DNA of 64,000 nt from CAVWDU01 sp963840725 (GTDB taxonomy: Bacteria; Pseudomonadota; Gammaproteobacteria; Pseudomonadales; Halieaceae): NCBI GenBank assembly GCA_963840725.1, contig CAWIZY010000004.1, positions 1 to 64,000 on the forward strand, given 5' to 3'. The translations under genes were made by a program, and so were the position numbers. The notes under the pieces are model-generated. The model saw only the letters and a list, made by a program, of their open reading frames with translations. It did not search any database and was not told where the DNA came from. This document shows positions 42,354 through 50,634 of this stretch, in pieces. Position 1 is the first letter of the stretch, and the number at the start of each line of letters is the position of its first letter.

Positions 42354-42682
42354 AGAATATCGCCATCGCAAAAATACCCTGCAACACTACCTGAGCGGAA
42401 CCGGTGGCGCCACCCAAAACGACGAGTTACGCCGCCATCGTCCGTGAAAGCAGAACAATGCTCTGTTCACGCCTGGCAGCACAAAAGCTGGCAGCACAAA
42501 AGACTGTTGGCAAAACATGGCAACCCCTGTTTGGCAGGCAGCACCCCGCGGTCAGCTTGCCAGGTAGCTGTGAATTTATTCCGGGACAGGCTTGCCTGCA
42601 AGGCCAGTTTTGGGGATCGCCTTGATTAGCGACCCACAAAGCAACACACTGATCACTATTCATACCAGACAGGAAAATACCC
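42354..42682. repeat. Divergent intergenic region with a 15-bp direct duplication
   Basis: Region between the divergent amidohydrolase and DUF885 genes. CTGGCAGCACAAAAG occurs twice in tandem without change (42473-42487 and 42488-42502). No gene is seen. The same unit length recurs at three other places in the window. Confidence 0.7.
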
Positions 42683-44497
42683 ATGCAGGCCTGCCGCCCT
42701 ATTTCCCGGCTGACGGTGACCGTCGCCCTCACCCTCTGCTTGTCTACCCTTGCCGGGGCGGCCCTTGCCGGGGCGGCCCTTGCCGGGGCGGCCCGTGCCG
42801 AAACAACACAGACCGCGGCCGCGCACTTGGCCGCATTGCTGGACACCCACTGGCAGCGTTCGGTGGAAGAGCAGGTATTTTTTCGCCGCGACCCGGACTC
42901 GTTCCGGATCGCTGGAGCGCTGGCTGGCTGGGACTCAAAAGCCAGAGAGCGACGCCGCGACTATAACGAGTCTGTGCTGCGAGATTTGGAGACCATCGAC
43001 CCCAGCCAGCTGTCGGCGGATGACCAGGTGAGCTATGAAGTGTTCATGTATGAACGATTGGCAGAGCGCGCCAGCTTTGAACAGCCCATACATCTTTTCC
43101 CGCTGACCAATCGCACCAGTTGGCATAGCTACTTTATCAATGCACCGGAAAACATGTCCTTCCTCAGCGAGTCGGACTACGAGACTTACCTGACTGCGCT
43201 GGCTGATTATCCGCGCTATAACCGTGAGAAGCTGGACCTGCTCCGTCAGGCCATAGCGCTTGGTTACACCCATTATTGTGAATCCATGATCGGCTTTGAA
43301 GAAGGTATAGCTGCCAGTCTGGTCAAGGACCCGAGGACCAGCGAGCTGTATGCGCCCTTCGCCTCGATGCCAACCTCGATACCGGACAGCACACAAGCCG
43401 AGTTCCAGCAACGCGGCGCCACACTGATCGGCACTAAGATACTGCCTGCCTTTGCCGAATTTCACCGGTTTTATACCGCCGAATACGCACCCCACTGCCG
43501 TTCAAAGCCCGGTATAGACAGCCTGGAGGGCGGGGCCGACTACTACCGCTACCTGGTGGGGTTCTTCACTACCACTGACCTGACACCCAAGGCGATTCAT
43601 CAACTGGGTCTGGGCGAGGTCAGCCGTATCCGCGAAGAGATGCAGAGCCTTATCGACCAATTGGAATTCGACGGGAGCTTCAAGGACTTTGTCGACTTTC
43701 TGCGCGCCGACCCCCAGTTCTACACGGATGATCCCGAAGACCTGCTGGAGAAGGTATCGCGCATAGCCAAACGTATGGATGGACAGCTTCCTCGGCTGTT
43801 CGCGACGCTGCCGCGTAATACCTACGACATAAAACCGGTGCCGGCCGTAATAGCGGAACGCACAACAGGTGCCTACTACGTGCCCGCTCCCGGCGATGGT
43901 CGCACTCCCGGGACCTACTTCATCAATACGGCCAAGCTGGACAGCAGACCGCTGTACGTGATGGAGGCACTGAGCTTGCACGAGGCGGTGCCTGGGCACC
44001 ACCTGCAGAACGCCATTGCGCAGGAGGCGGACATGCCCACCTTTCGGCGCTTCCTGAATCACTCCGCCTTTACCGAGGGCTGGGGGCTTTACAGTGAGCG
44101 CCTCGGTCTGGAGGCGGGCTTCTACACCGACCCCTACAGTGACTTCGGTCGCCTGACCTATGAAATGTGGCGGGCTTGTCGGTTGGTCGTTGATACCGGT
44201 CTGCATGCGTTCGGGTGGTCCCGGCAGCAGGCCATTGATTACATGGTCGCAAATACCGCGCTGAGTGTGCACGGAGCAACTGCAGAGATTGACCGCTACA
44301 TTACCTGGCCCGGACAGGCGCTGGCTTACAAGATCGGCGAGCTGAAGATCAGGGAACTGCGCCAAGAGGCGGAACGGCAGCTTGGAGCCAGCTTTGACCT
44401 CCGCCAGTTCCATGACCTGATACTGCGCAATGGATCACTGCCCATCGCGGTGCTGGAGCAACTGACCCTGGCATGGATAAACCAGCAAAAGTCCTGA
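42683..44497 (+). CDS. DUF885 family exported metal-dependent hydrolase
   Basis: A 604-residue protein of the DUF885 family, peptidase-like proteins with a zincin-type HEAVPGHH motif (433-440) and a downstream EGWGLYSERLG that supplies the further ligand. Signal peptide is present, with an unusual Ala/Gly repeat (AGAALAGAALAGAA) encoded by three perfect 15-bp units, and cleavage near ARAE. Other family marks are YYVPAPGDGRTPGTYFIN and SVHGATAEIDRYITWPGQAL. It acts in the periplasm or outside, substrate unknown. Confidence 0.9.
   Translation: MQACRPISRLTVTVALTLCLSTLAGAALAGAALAGAARAETTQTAAAHLAALLDTHWQRSVEEQVFFRRDPDSFRIAGALAGWDSKARERRRDYNESVLRDLETIDPSQLSADDQVSYEVFMYERLAERASFEQPIHLFPLTNRTSWHSYFINAPENMSFLSESDYETYLTALADYPRYNREKLDLLRQAIALGYTHYCESMIGFEEGIAASLVKDPRTSELYAPFASMPTSIPDSTQAEFQQRGATLIGTKILPAFAEFHRFYTAEYAPHCRSKPGIDSLEGGADYYRYLVGFFTTTDLTPKAIHQLGLGEVSRIREEMQSLIDQLEFDGSFKDFVDFLRADPQFYTDDPEDLLEKVSRIAKRMDGQLPRLFATLPRNTYDIKPVPAVIAERTTGAYYVPAPGDGRTPGTYFINTAKLDSRPLYVMEALSLHEAVPGHHLQNAIAQEADMPTFRRFLNHSAFTEGWGLYSERLGLEAGFYTDPYSDFGRLTYEMWRACRLVVDTGLHAFGWSRQQAIDYMVANTALSVHGATAEIDRYITWPGQALAYKIGELKIRELRQEAERQLGASFDLRQFHDLILRNGSLPIAVLEQLTLAWINQQKS
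42748..42792. repeat. 15-bp tandem repeat inside the DUF885 signal peptide
   Basis: CCTTGCCGGGGCGGC repeated three times perfectly, with a degenerate fourth copy to 42800. It encodes LAGAA per unit in the hydrophobic core of the signal peptide, so each gain or loss changes core length by five residues without breaking frame. Confidence 0.85.
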
Positions 44498-44545
44498 GAG
44501 CCTGCGAACAGACATTGCGGATGCGAGAGGCAGCTGTGGGCTCGA

Positions 44546-46981
44546 TCAGCGTGCGGTCGCAATATCCCGGGCCACCCTGAAACCCAGGGTATTGGAACTG
44601 TAGGACACGGGTCGACCGCGGCGGTAACTGAGCCGCAGCAAGCGCGCATCGGTTGACCAGGCGGAGCCCCTCACTGCGCCCCGGGCACAGTCTCCATCGC
44701 GCCGCGCCGACTGGGCGCCACTCTTATCCGTGTAATTGTTATGAAAGCAATCACCTACCCATTCCGATACATTGCCAAGGGTATCGGCAACGCCGTAGCC
44801 ATTGGCCGCAAAACTCCCCACCGGGGCGGGCCCGAAATAGCCGTCTCTATAGCCCGGCACCGGACGCAAATCACCCGCGCTGCGCCACCCGCTAGGCGGA
44901 GTGTCAAACTCCCCACGAAAATTGCCGGCACCTTCGGGAGGCCTGCCGCCAGTCCAGGGAAGCAGGCTATCGGTGCCAGCGCGCGCCGCATATTCGAACT
45001 CGCTCTCTGACGGCAACCGATAATTGGCACCCGTCAAGGCGCCGAGCCAGCGCGCATAAGCTTTGGCATCGCGCTGCGAGACGTGAACAACAGGGTCGCG
45101 GTCCGATGCGGGATTACCCCGGTAATCATGACGCCAGTTTTTCCCGTCGAGGCGCAGCTCAACATCGTTGACCCAGGCGTAGGAATAGCCCTGCAGTTCG
45201 GCATCGGTGCGGTAACCACTGCTGTCAATGAAACGCCTGAACTGGGCCACCGTAATTTCAAGGCGACTGATCGCGACCGGCGACGAGATCACAACCCGAT
45301 GCGGCGGCACTTCAGTATCACCGCCGGAATAGTCCCTGGTCTCATCCATGCGAAACAGCGAGCCGAGCAGACTCCCCAGGTTACTGGCAAATTCCTCCAG
45401 GGCTGATGACCTTGCACCCATGGTAAACTCACCCAGAGGCAGGGTTAGCATTTCTATGTTTTCAATCTCTGTGACCGGGCTGAGGGGTTTAAATTGTCGT
45501 TCCAGCATTCCTGCCGCGCGGCGCCGGATATCAGCCACCGCAGCCTCATCAGCGCCCATGGCCACCGCCATATCGGCATAGCGCAGGGCTTTACCTGCTC
45601 GACCCCGAGTCAGCTGCCCGCGAGCCAATGCGGCGTAACCCTGCTGAATGCCGGACATCAACTCTTTCGCCTCCTCTCGCCCGGGTTGCAATGTCTCGAT
45701 TTCCAGTGCGTAATACAGCGCACTGGCGTCGGCGGGTAGCGACAGTCGATTGCGCTGAATGGCCTCCCGGCCGAGTTCCAACAATTCGTTGATACGCGCA
45801 TCGCTTTCGTTGGAGGACTCGGTCTGCGTAACTTCCAGTTTTGCCAGCCGGGCGGCGGCTCTATTGTACCGCTGGGCCGCCAGGCCAAAATCGGCGTCTG
45901 CAAACGCCGCATCGGCCGCCCGGGTGGATGCTTCAGCACGCGTCACCTCTACCGGCTCTGAACCATCGAACCAGAGCTCTGACTCACCGGGCTCCAGCGG
46001 CCATCGAGGCAATCCGCTGGCACGCAAGCGGGCGAGCTGGGCACGCACCGACTGCCGCTCTGTCAGCGCCAGGTCCAGTGCTTCAAGTCTCGCCAGTCGC
46101 GCGCTGGCATCCGAGGTCAGTTGTTCCAGTTCCCCGCGCGAGCGCTGGATTTTCTGTGTCCCAGCGGGCAGCGGTTTTGCCAGAACCCGCTCCAATACCC
46201 TGAGGTAATCTTCGTCAACCACATGGGCCTCGATCAAATTCAGCCGCTCTCTGGCCGGATGATCACCGGACCGTCCATGGGTGCGACTGTCAATACTCGC
46301 CGCCGCAGCCCGCGATTCCACCTGCGCCTGCTCCAGTACCGAGGCCAATCGTAGCTGCTCGTCCTGCAATCGGTCGCCCCAGCGCTGCCAATCGCTGCGG
46401 GCGTCCTGGGCCGCTTGCTCGCCATCGGGGAGCTCAGTTGTGGTTACTGCCGGTTCTGGCCTGGCCTCGGTCTCCGAAGTCCCAGCAACGTCTTGCTGCC
46501 CGGTTCGCAATACCAGCAGAACCGCCAGTGCGAACACGCTAAACGCCGCCACCATGACTGGTATGCGCCAGCGAGCAAACGCGGAGGACCCGGTGGACGG
46601 GGCGCCAGAGCCGCCGACAAAGGACTGCAGTGTGGGTTCGCTGGAGACCGGGCTTACTTCGTCGACCCAGGCAAAGCGCGTGGCATCGGGATCATCAGGC
46701 TCAATCGGGTCACTGGGCTGCTGCATCACGGTGAGGTCGTCATCAAGCACCCGCGTGTAGGCTTGCTCATCATCAATCTCGCCGCCGGCGCGAAGGCACA
46801 TCATTGCAGCATCAAGCTGCGCCAGCCGGCCCACCAGTTGCTCACGGGCACTGGCCTTGAGCGAAACTGACTCCAGCAGGGCCAGGAGGGCAGCACGCTG
46901 CTGTTGATAAGCGGTATCCGCCAGAGACTCAGAGGCTTGAGGCCCCAACTCCAACAGACGCAGTGCTTGATCTCGGGTCAT
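44546..46981 (-). CDS. Large membrane protein with C-terminal formylglycine-generating-enzyme-like domain
   Basis: An 811-residue protein. The first ~65 residues (DQALRLLELGPQASESLADT, then AQLDAAMMCLRAG) resemble the degenerate J-like module found in some kinase-associated proteins. An acidic linker, one membrane helix (139-158, PVMVAAFSVFALAVLLVLRT) and about 350 residues of coiled coil with TPR-like repeats follow. The FGE-sulfatase fold lies at the end (about 520-805): LPLGEFTMGARSS, VTIAQF-type ISRLEITVAQFRRF, YRLPSESEFEYAARAG, NVSEWVGDC and NTLGFRVARD. Many such domains are not true formylglycine enzymes but bind proteins or act in signalling. Topology places it outside the cytoplasm, parallel to the kinase at 29.9 kb, which has the same helix-plus-repeats plan. 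Confidence 0.82.
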   Translation of the reverse strand: MTRDQALRLLELGPQASESLADTAYQQQRAALLALLESVSLKASAREQLVGRLAQLDAAMMCLRAGGEIDDEQAYTRVLDDDLTVMQQPSDPIEPDDPDATRFAWVDEVSPVSSEPTLQSFVGGSGAPSTGSSAFARWRIPVMVAAFSVFALAVLLVLRTGQQDVAGTSETEARPEPAVTTTELPDGEQAAQDARSDWQRWGDRLQDEQLRLASVLEQAQVESRAAAASIDSRTHGRSGDHPARERLNLIEAHVVDEDYLRVLERVLAKPLPAGTQKIQRSRGELEQLTSDASARLARLEALDLALTERQSVRAQLARLRASGLPRWPLEPGESELWFDGSEPVEVTRAEASTRAADAAFADADFGLAAQRYNRAAARLAKLEVTQTESSNESDARINELLELGREAIQRNRLSLPADASALYYALEIETLQPGREEAKELMSGIQQGYAALARGQLTRGRAGKALRYADMAVAMGADEAAVADIRRRAAGMLERQFKPLSPVTEIENIEMLTLPLGEFTMGARSSALEEFASNLGSLLGSLFRMDETRDYSGGDTEVPPHRVVISSPVAISRLEITVAQFRRFIDSSGYRTDAELQGYSYAWVNDVELRLDGKNWRHDYRGNPASDRDPVVHVSQRDAKAYARWLGALTGANYRLPSESEFEYAARAGTDSLLPWTGGRPPEGAGNFRGEFDTPPSGWRSAGDLRPVPGYRDGYFGPAPVGSFAANGYGVADTLGNVSEWVGDCFHNNYTDKSGAQSARRDGDCARGAVRGSAWSTDARLLRLSYRRGRPVSYSSNTLGFRVARDIATAR

Positions 46982-47103
46982 GATTTATTGAACACAAGAC
47001 GGGCTTTTGTTGTTTAGTCGCTGCTAACAATTTAACTGATAGCAACCACCAGAGCCAGCGTAGCGTGCAATTCAATGCGCCTGACTGCACTGACACTCGC
47101 GGC

Positions 47104-47144
47104 CCCCGTGGGACGGACCCCGTGGGACGGCCCCCGTGGGACGG
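47104..47144. repeat. 14-bp tandem repeat in a gene-free stretch
   Basis: CCCCGTGGGACGG repeated three times with one variable base between copies (14-bp period). It lies in the 289-bp gap between the divergent FGE-like gene and the NfeD/SPFH chimera; nothing else is seen in the gap. Confidence 0.75.
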
Positions 47145-47270
47145 CCCCCACGAAAACGTGCTGGCGAGACAGGACAGGCGCGGCAACACTCAGGACACCC
47201 AAACCCGGATTGACACCCTGACAGGAAATCGTGCACCCTGCTCTCCTGTTCTCCTGACGGCCTCCGGCGC

Positions 47271-47897
47271 ATGTTTGGACTCGCTATTTCACCCTGGCAC
47301 TACTGGCTTATTCTGGCTGCCCTGCTGCTGACAGCAGAAATATTTACCTCCGGCTTTGTCCTCGCCGGGCTGGGTTTCGCTGCCGCAGCCGCAGCCGCAG
47401 CCGCAGCGCAGGCCTGGGGAGTAAAGGTGAACCGGGTGGAGGTGCAGGACATTATTCCACCACAGGACGTCCAGGCCTCGATGGAACAGCAGATGAAGGC
47501 CGAGCGGGAACGCCGCGCACGGGTCACCGAGGCAGAGGGCTTCAAGCGCGCCGCCGTCCTCCGGGCCGAGGGCGAGCGCGATGCAAGAATCGCCGAAGCG
47601 GAGGGCGAGAAAGCCGCCGCAATCACGGAGGCAGAGGGCGACGCTCAGGCGATCGAGCGACTGGCCACAGCGGAGAAAACCAAACTCGAACTGGTCGAGC
47701 AAGCGCTGGGCGGTGATCCCTCGAATTATCTTATCGGCGTCCGCTATATGGAGACGCTGGACAAAATGGCCGCCAACAATAACGTGGTATGGATGCCTCA
47801 TTCAGCAACCGACCTCGGCTCATTTATTGGTGGCTACCGTCACCTGCTGTCCGAGCAACCACCCACTGGGCCGACCCCGAAAGCGCCTGTCGATTGA
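47271..47897 (+). CDS. Chimeric NfeD N-terminus/SPFH (stomatin) C-terminus protein
   Basis: A 208-residue frame whose two halves belong to different families. Residues 1-36 (PWHYWLILAALLLTAEIFTSG) are the first membrane helix of an NfeD protein. Residues 47-175 (AQAWGVKVNRVEVQDIIPPQ, then MEQQMKAERERRARVTEAEG) are the second half of an SPFH-domain protein, including its coiled coil. They join at an Ala run encoded by four GCCGCA repeats (47382-47405). nfeD and SPFH genes are normally neighbours whose products work together in membrane organisation, so a deletion between repeats would create this fusion. The NfeD OB-fold and most of the SPFH domain are lost. It could be a decayed locus, a functional minimal fusion or an assembly error. 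Confidence 0.75.
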   Translation: MFGLAISPWHYWLILAALLLTAEIFTSGFVLAGLGFAAAAAAAAAAQAWGVKVNRVEVQDIIPPQDVQASMEQQMKAERERRARVTEAEGFKRAAVLRAEGERDARIAEAEGEKAAAITEAEGDAQAIERLATAEKTKLELVEQALGGDPSNYLIGVRYMETLDKMAANNNVVWMPHSATDLGSFIGGYRHLLSEQPPTGPTPKAPVD

Positions 47898-47911
47898 GCG
47901 GCAGATCAAAC

Positions 47912-48091
47912 CTACACGTCGAGTAATGCGAAATCCGCTTTCGAAATGCCGCAATCAGGGCATTCCCAGTCCTCGGGAATATCAACCCAGCGGGTCCCGG
48001 GTGGAATGCCGTCATCCGGCAGTCCCTCGGCCTCATCATAAATAAAGCCGCAAATCATGCACTCATACTTTTTGTAATCCGAATCACTCAT
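47912..48091 (-). CDS. Rubredoxin
   Basis: A 59-residue iron-sulfur electron carrier. Both metal knuckles are present: YECMICGFIYDEAEG (Cys11, Cys14) and WECPDCGISKADF (Cys44, Cys47), with the conserved GLPDDGIPPGTRWVDIP between them. It carries electrons for alkane hydroxylases or oxidative-stress enzymes in such bacteria; no partner reductase is adjacent. ATG 48091 starts MSDSDYKKYEC. It lies 66 bp after gspN on the same strand and may be read from the T2SS operon or its own promoter. Confidence 0.97.
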   Translation of the reverse strand: MSDSDYKKYECMICGFIYDEAEGLPDDGIPPGTRWVDIPEDWECPDCGISKADFALLDV

Positions 48092-48157
48092 CGTCTGGCT
48101 TCTCGTTCCCTGTTGTGATTAGCGCTTGTGAGCAAACGCCGGATCGCTCCGGCAAAC

Positions 48158-48940
48158 TCAGTTCGTCGGTTCAGCAGCCGCCTCAGCCTCTCGCTCTGGC
48201 ATCGCGCCCTGGACCTGAATGCGATAGGCATTGTTGTCGGCTTGCGCGACCAGGGACAGCGCCTGCTGCAATTGCGGGTCCAGTGGTGCTTCCCCGTGTA
48301 CTGTCAGGTCGAGCGCGTAGTCGACCTCCGTCAGGCGGATGCTGCCCTCGGCCTCTACAGGCCCATCAATCGTTATCACATCGCCCAAAAGCGGCTCACC
48401 CGCGGCTTGTTCAAACTCCAGCGCATAGGCGCCCAGCTCTAACGGGCCCTGTGGCGATACCCAACCTGCATTCTGCCAAACCAGGCGTCCACGCGCTGTG
48501 GTGGGCAGGCCATCAACCAGCAGCAATCGCTCAACTTGCGCCGAAATCGTACCCGTAAGCGCAACGGGTAAGAGCTGACGCAGCAGATCGGCAGAGCCCA
48601 ATGCCTCAAAGTCGCGCAGGCCCAAACTGCGACTTCCCCGCAGGGTTACTCTACCGGACAAAGTCTGCGCGCCCCACTCGCTACGGATATCGAGGCTGGG
48701 GGCAAACAACAGCAATGATAGTGGTCGCAGCGTCCAGTTCAGTCTACCCAGGTGAACATAGCCCCGCTCGGTAGCCACCATTGTGCGACTGGCCACGCCT
48801 TGCCAAAGGGTTCCCTCCAGGCCCTGGATAATGAATTGGTCCTGGGGCAGCACGTAGTTCAACAGTCGCGCGGGTGCATTGATCACCAGAAAGAGAAGGA
48901 ACAACAGGCCTGCGGCGATGCCCAGAGAAATTCTCGACAC
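48158..48940 (-). CDS. gspN: Type II secretion protein N
   Basis: A 260-residue inner membrane protein with one N-terminal helix (ISLGIAAGLLFLLFLVINAPA) and a periplasmic beta-rich domain. LPQDQFIIQGLEGTLWQGVA and RLNWTLRPLSLLLF are typical of GspN. Present in only some T2SS operons; auxiliary role. It follows gspM directly (adjacent stop and start) and ends the gsp operon. Confidence 0.85.
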   Translation of the reverse strand: MSRISLGIAAGLLFLLFLVINAPARLLNYVLPQDQFIIQGLEGTLWQGVASRTMVATERGYVHLGRLNWTLRPLSLLLFAPSLDIRSEWGAQTLSGRVTLRGSRSLGLRDFEALGSADLLRQLLPVALTGTISAQVERLLLVDGLPTTARGRLVWQNAGWVSPQGPLELGAYALEFEQAAGEPLLGDVITIDGPVEAEGSIRLTEVDYALDLTVHGEAPLDPQLQQALSLVAQADNNAYRIQVQGAMPEREAEAAAEPTN

Positions 48941-49417
48941 CTACCCCCCCTGCGCAATACGCACGGTGGCGTTGATCCGGCCAGCTGCGCCTGACCCGGT
49001 GACGGACACCTCTCGAACCAGCAGACCGCGGCTGTGCTCCATGTCCTGCAGCCAGGTCAGAAGATCATCGAAAACCGCGTTTTCCAGTCGCACCTGAATT
49101 TCTCCACGACTGTTGGGTTGCAACCGACTTACCTGTAAACCCGCCTGACTTGTAGACTGGTTGACCAGTGCGGTGAGGTTGCGTCGGGGACGGTTCTCGC
49201 CGGCCCCGGTCTCGCGCAGGTGCATCACTTCTGACACCAAGGCGTCTACCCGCTCCAGCGAGGCCGCCACCCGAATATTCTGCTCCAGTAAATCCTCCCG
49301 CTTGCCAGCCAGCGGGTTCCACAGCATGATGTAGAGCAGATAAAGACCGACCACCGCTGCCAACGCCAGCAGGCTCAATTGCTCCCGCTGATCAAAGCGG
49401 GCAAACCAGTCTTTCAT
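48941..49417 (-). CDS. gspM: Type II secretion protein M
   Basis: A 158-residue inner membrane platform protein. Short cytoplasmic start (DWFARFDQREQLSLL), one helix (about 15-33, LALAAVVGLYLLYIMLW) and a periplasmic ferredoxin-like domain ending in VREVSVTGSG. It pairs with GspL. Its start overlaps the gspL stop as ATGA. Confidence 0.9.
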   Translation of the reverse strand: MKDWFARFDQREQLSLLALAAVVGLYLLYIMLWNPLAGKREDLLEQNIRVAASLERVDALVSEVMHLRETGAGENRPRRNLTALVNQSTSQAGLQVSRLQPNSRGEIQVRLENAVFDDLLTWLQDMEHSRGLLVREVSVTGSGAAGRINATVRIAQGG

Positions 49418-50634
49418 GACTTTTCTCCCACCCGGATGCGCGCTCGAACCTTGTCGCCCTGGGCGTTGCTGCTCTCCATTTCGGCCTGCAATCCGACCTT
49501 GTTGATCCCCGCCCGGATGGCCTCAACGGATTCAAAATCGGTAGCGATGATATTCATCCGCATTTCCCCCACGCGGTCGCTGTAATTAATACTGGCGAGC
49601 ACCGTACCCGGCCGCTGCGCAATGACCGACCCCACCCGCTCCAGCAGACTCACAAACCCACCCGTCTGGGCGGTCCCACGCAAGTTTGCCAGCTGTTGCG
49701 CCAATTGCTTTTCGGGCTCGGGCGCATTGCCCCTGGGGTTGGCCTTCCGGTAGCTATTCTCGATAGCCTGGCGCAACTCGACGTTCTCGCCCTTGAGCTG
49801 GCGATAATCCAGGTAGGTCGCCAGCAGCTGCAGAGTAAAAGCTACCGCAAACACAGCTGCCACGTTACGCCACTGTCCCCACCAGCGAACGAGAGGCAGC
49901 CGGGGAGCGTACTCACCCTGCCGCAGATTTACCGTGTCCGCCCCGACATCACTGAGCAGCAACGCGCTGCCCAATGCACCGTGTCGCCACTGGGCTCGAT
50001 CATGCAATTTTTCGGGCAGCAGGCTAATGTCGCCGGCCTGGTCCTGACCATAGAGAATGACCGCCTCCGGTTCACCATCACTGGCACACAGCTCTGCCAA
50101 AAGCGCTGGCAGCATATCAGGCTCAATGCTGAAGCCCAGGCACTCGCCATAGCGCACCAGTGCCGCTCCGGAATCCAGCACCACGCACCATTCGCCAGAC
50201 TGCCAGGGCAATAAAAGAGGCTCGGGCAGCCAGCGTGAAATGGTGGGTAAATCGCCCAGCAGATCTTCCCAATGCTGCATAGCTGATTGGCTGCACACCG
50301 CCACAGACAGACCGAGTTTACCCAGGGGCCGGGCAGCGAAATGCAGGTCGTCTATGTCTGCGGCGACCTGATCTTCCAGCAGAAAAGGCAGCGAGTTACC
50401 GATGTGTTTTTTCTCTTCGGCAGTCAATTCGACTTGCATCAGTCTGACGTCCACGCCCGGCGCCGCAAAGCAAACATTGCCAAGACGCTGGGACAGGGCA
50501 GCGCGCAGCTGCTCTCGGGACAGATCGTCATCGAGAAAACGGGGCTGGTCCCCGGCTCCGGGTGGATACCAGGCCAACCGGCCCGCCACCACTCGCACCG
50601 CTACCAGGTTCTGCAACTCGCTGTTAGGCCCCAT
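49414..50634 (-). CDS. gspL: Type II secretion protein L
   Basis: A 406-residue platform protein that links the GspE ATPase to the inner membrane. It has a cytoplasmic actin-like domain (about 1-235, PFLLEDQVAADIDDLHFAA), a membrane helix near 255-275 (WRNVAAVFAVAFTLQLLATY), a coiled segment and a periplasmic ferredoxin-like domain. ATG 50634 (MGPNSELQNLVAVRVV) overlaps the gspK end by 11 bp; further upstream codons are antiphase to gspK. Confidence 0.9.
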   Translation of the reverse strand: MGPNSELQNLVAVRVVAGRLAWYPPGAGDQPRFLDDDLSREQLRAALSQRLGNVCFAAPGVDVRLMQVELTAEEKKHIGNSLPFLLEDQVAADIDDLHFAARPLGKLGLSVAVCSQSAMQHWEDLLGDLPTISRWLPEPLLLPWQSGEWCVVLDSGAALVRYGECLGFSIEPDMLPALLAELCASDGEPEAVILYGQDQAGDISLLPEKLHDRAQWRHGALGSALLLSDVGADTVNLRQGEYAPRLPLVRWWGQWRNVAAVFAVAFTLQLLATYLDYRQLKGENVELRQAIENSYRKANPRGNAPEPEKQLAQQLANLRGTAQTGGFVSLLERVGSVIAQRPGTVLASINYSDRVGEMRMNIIATDFESVEAIRAGINKVGLQAEMESSNAQGDKVRARIRVGEKS

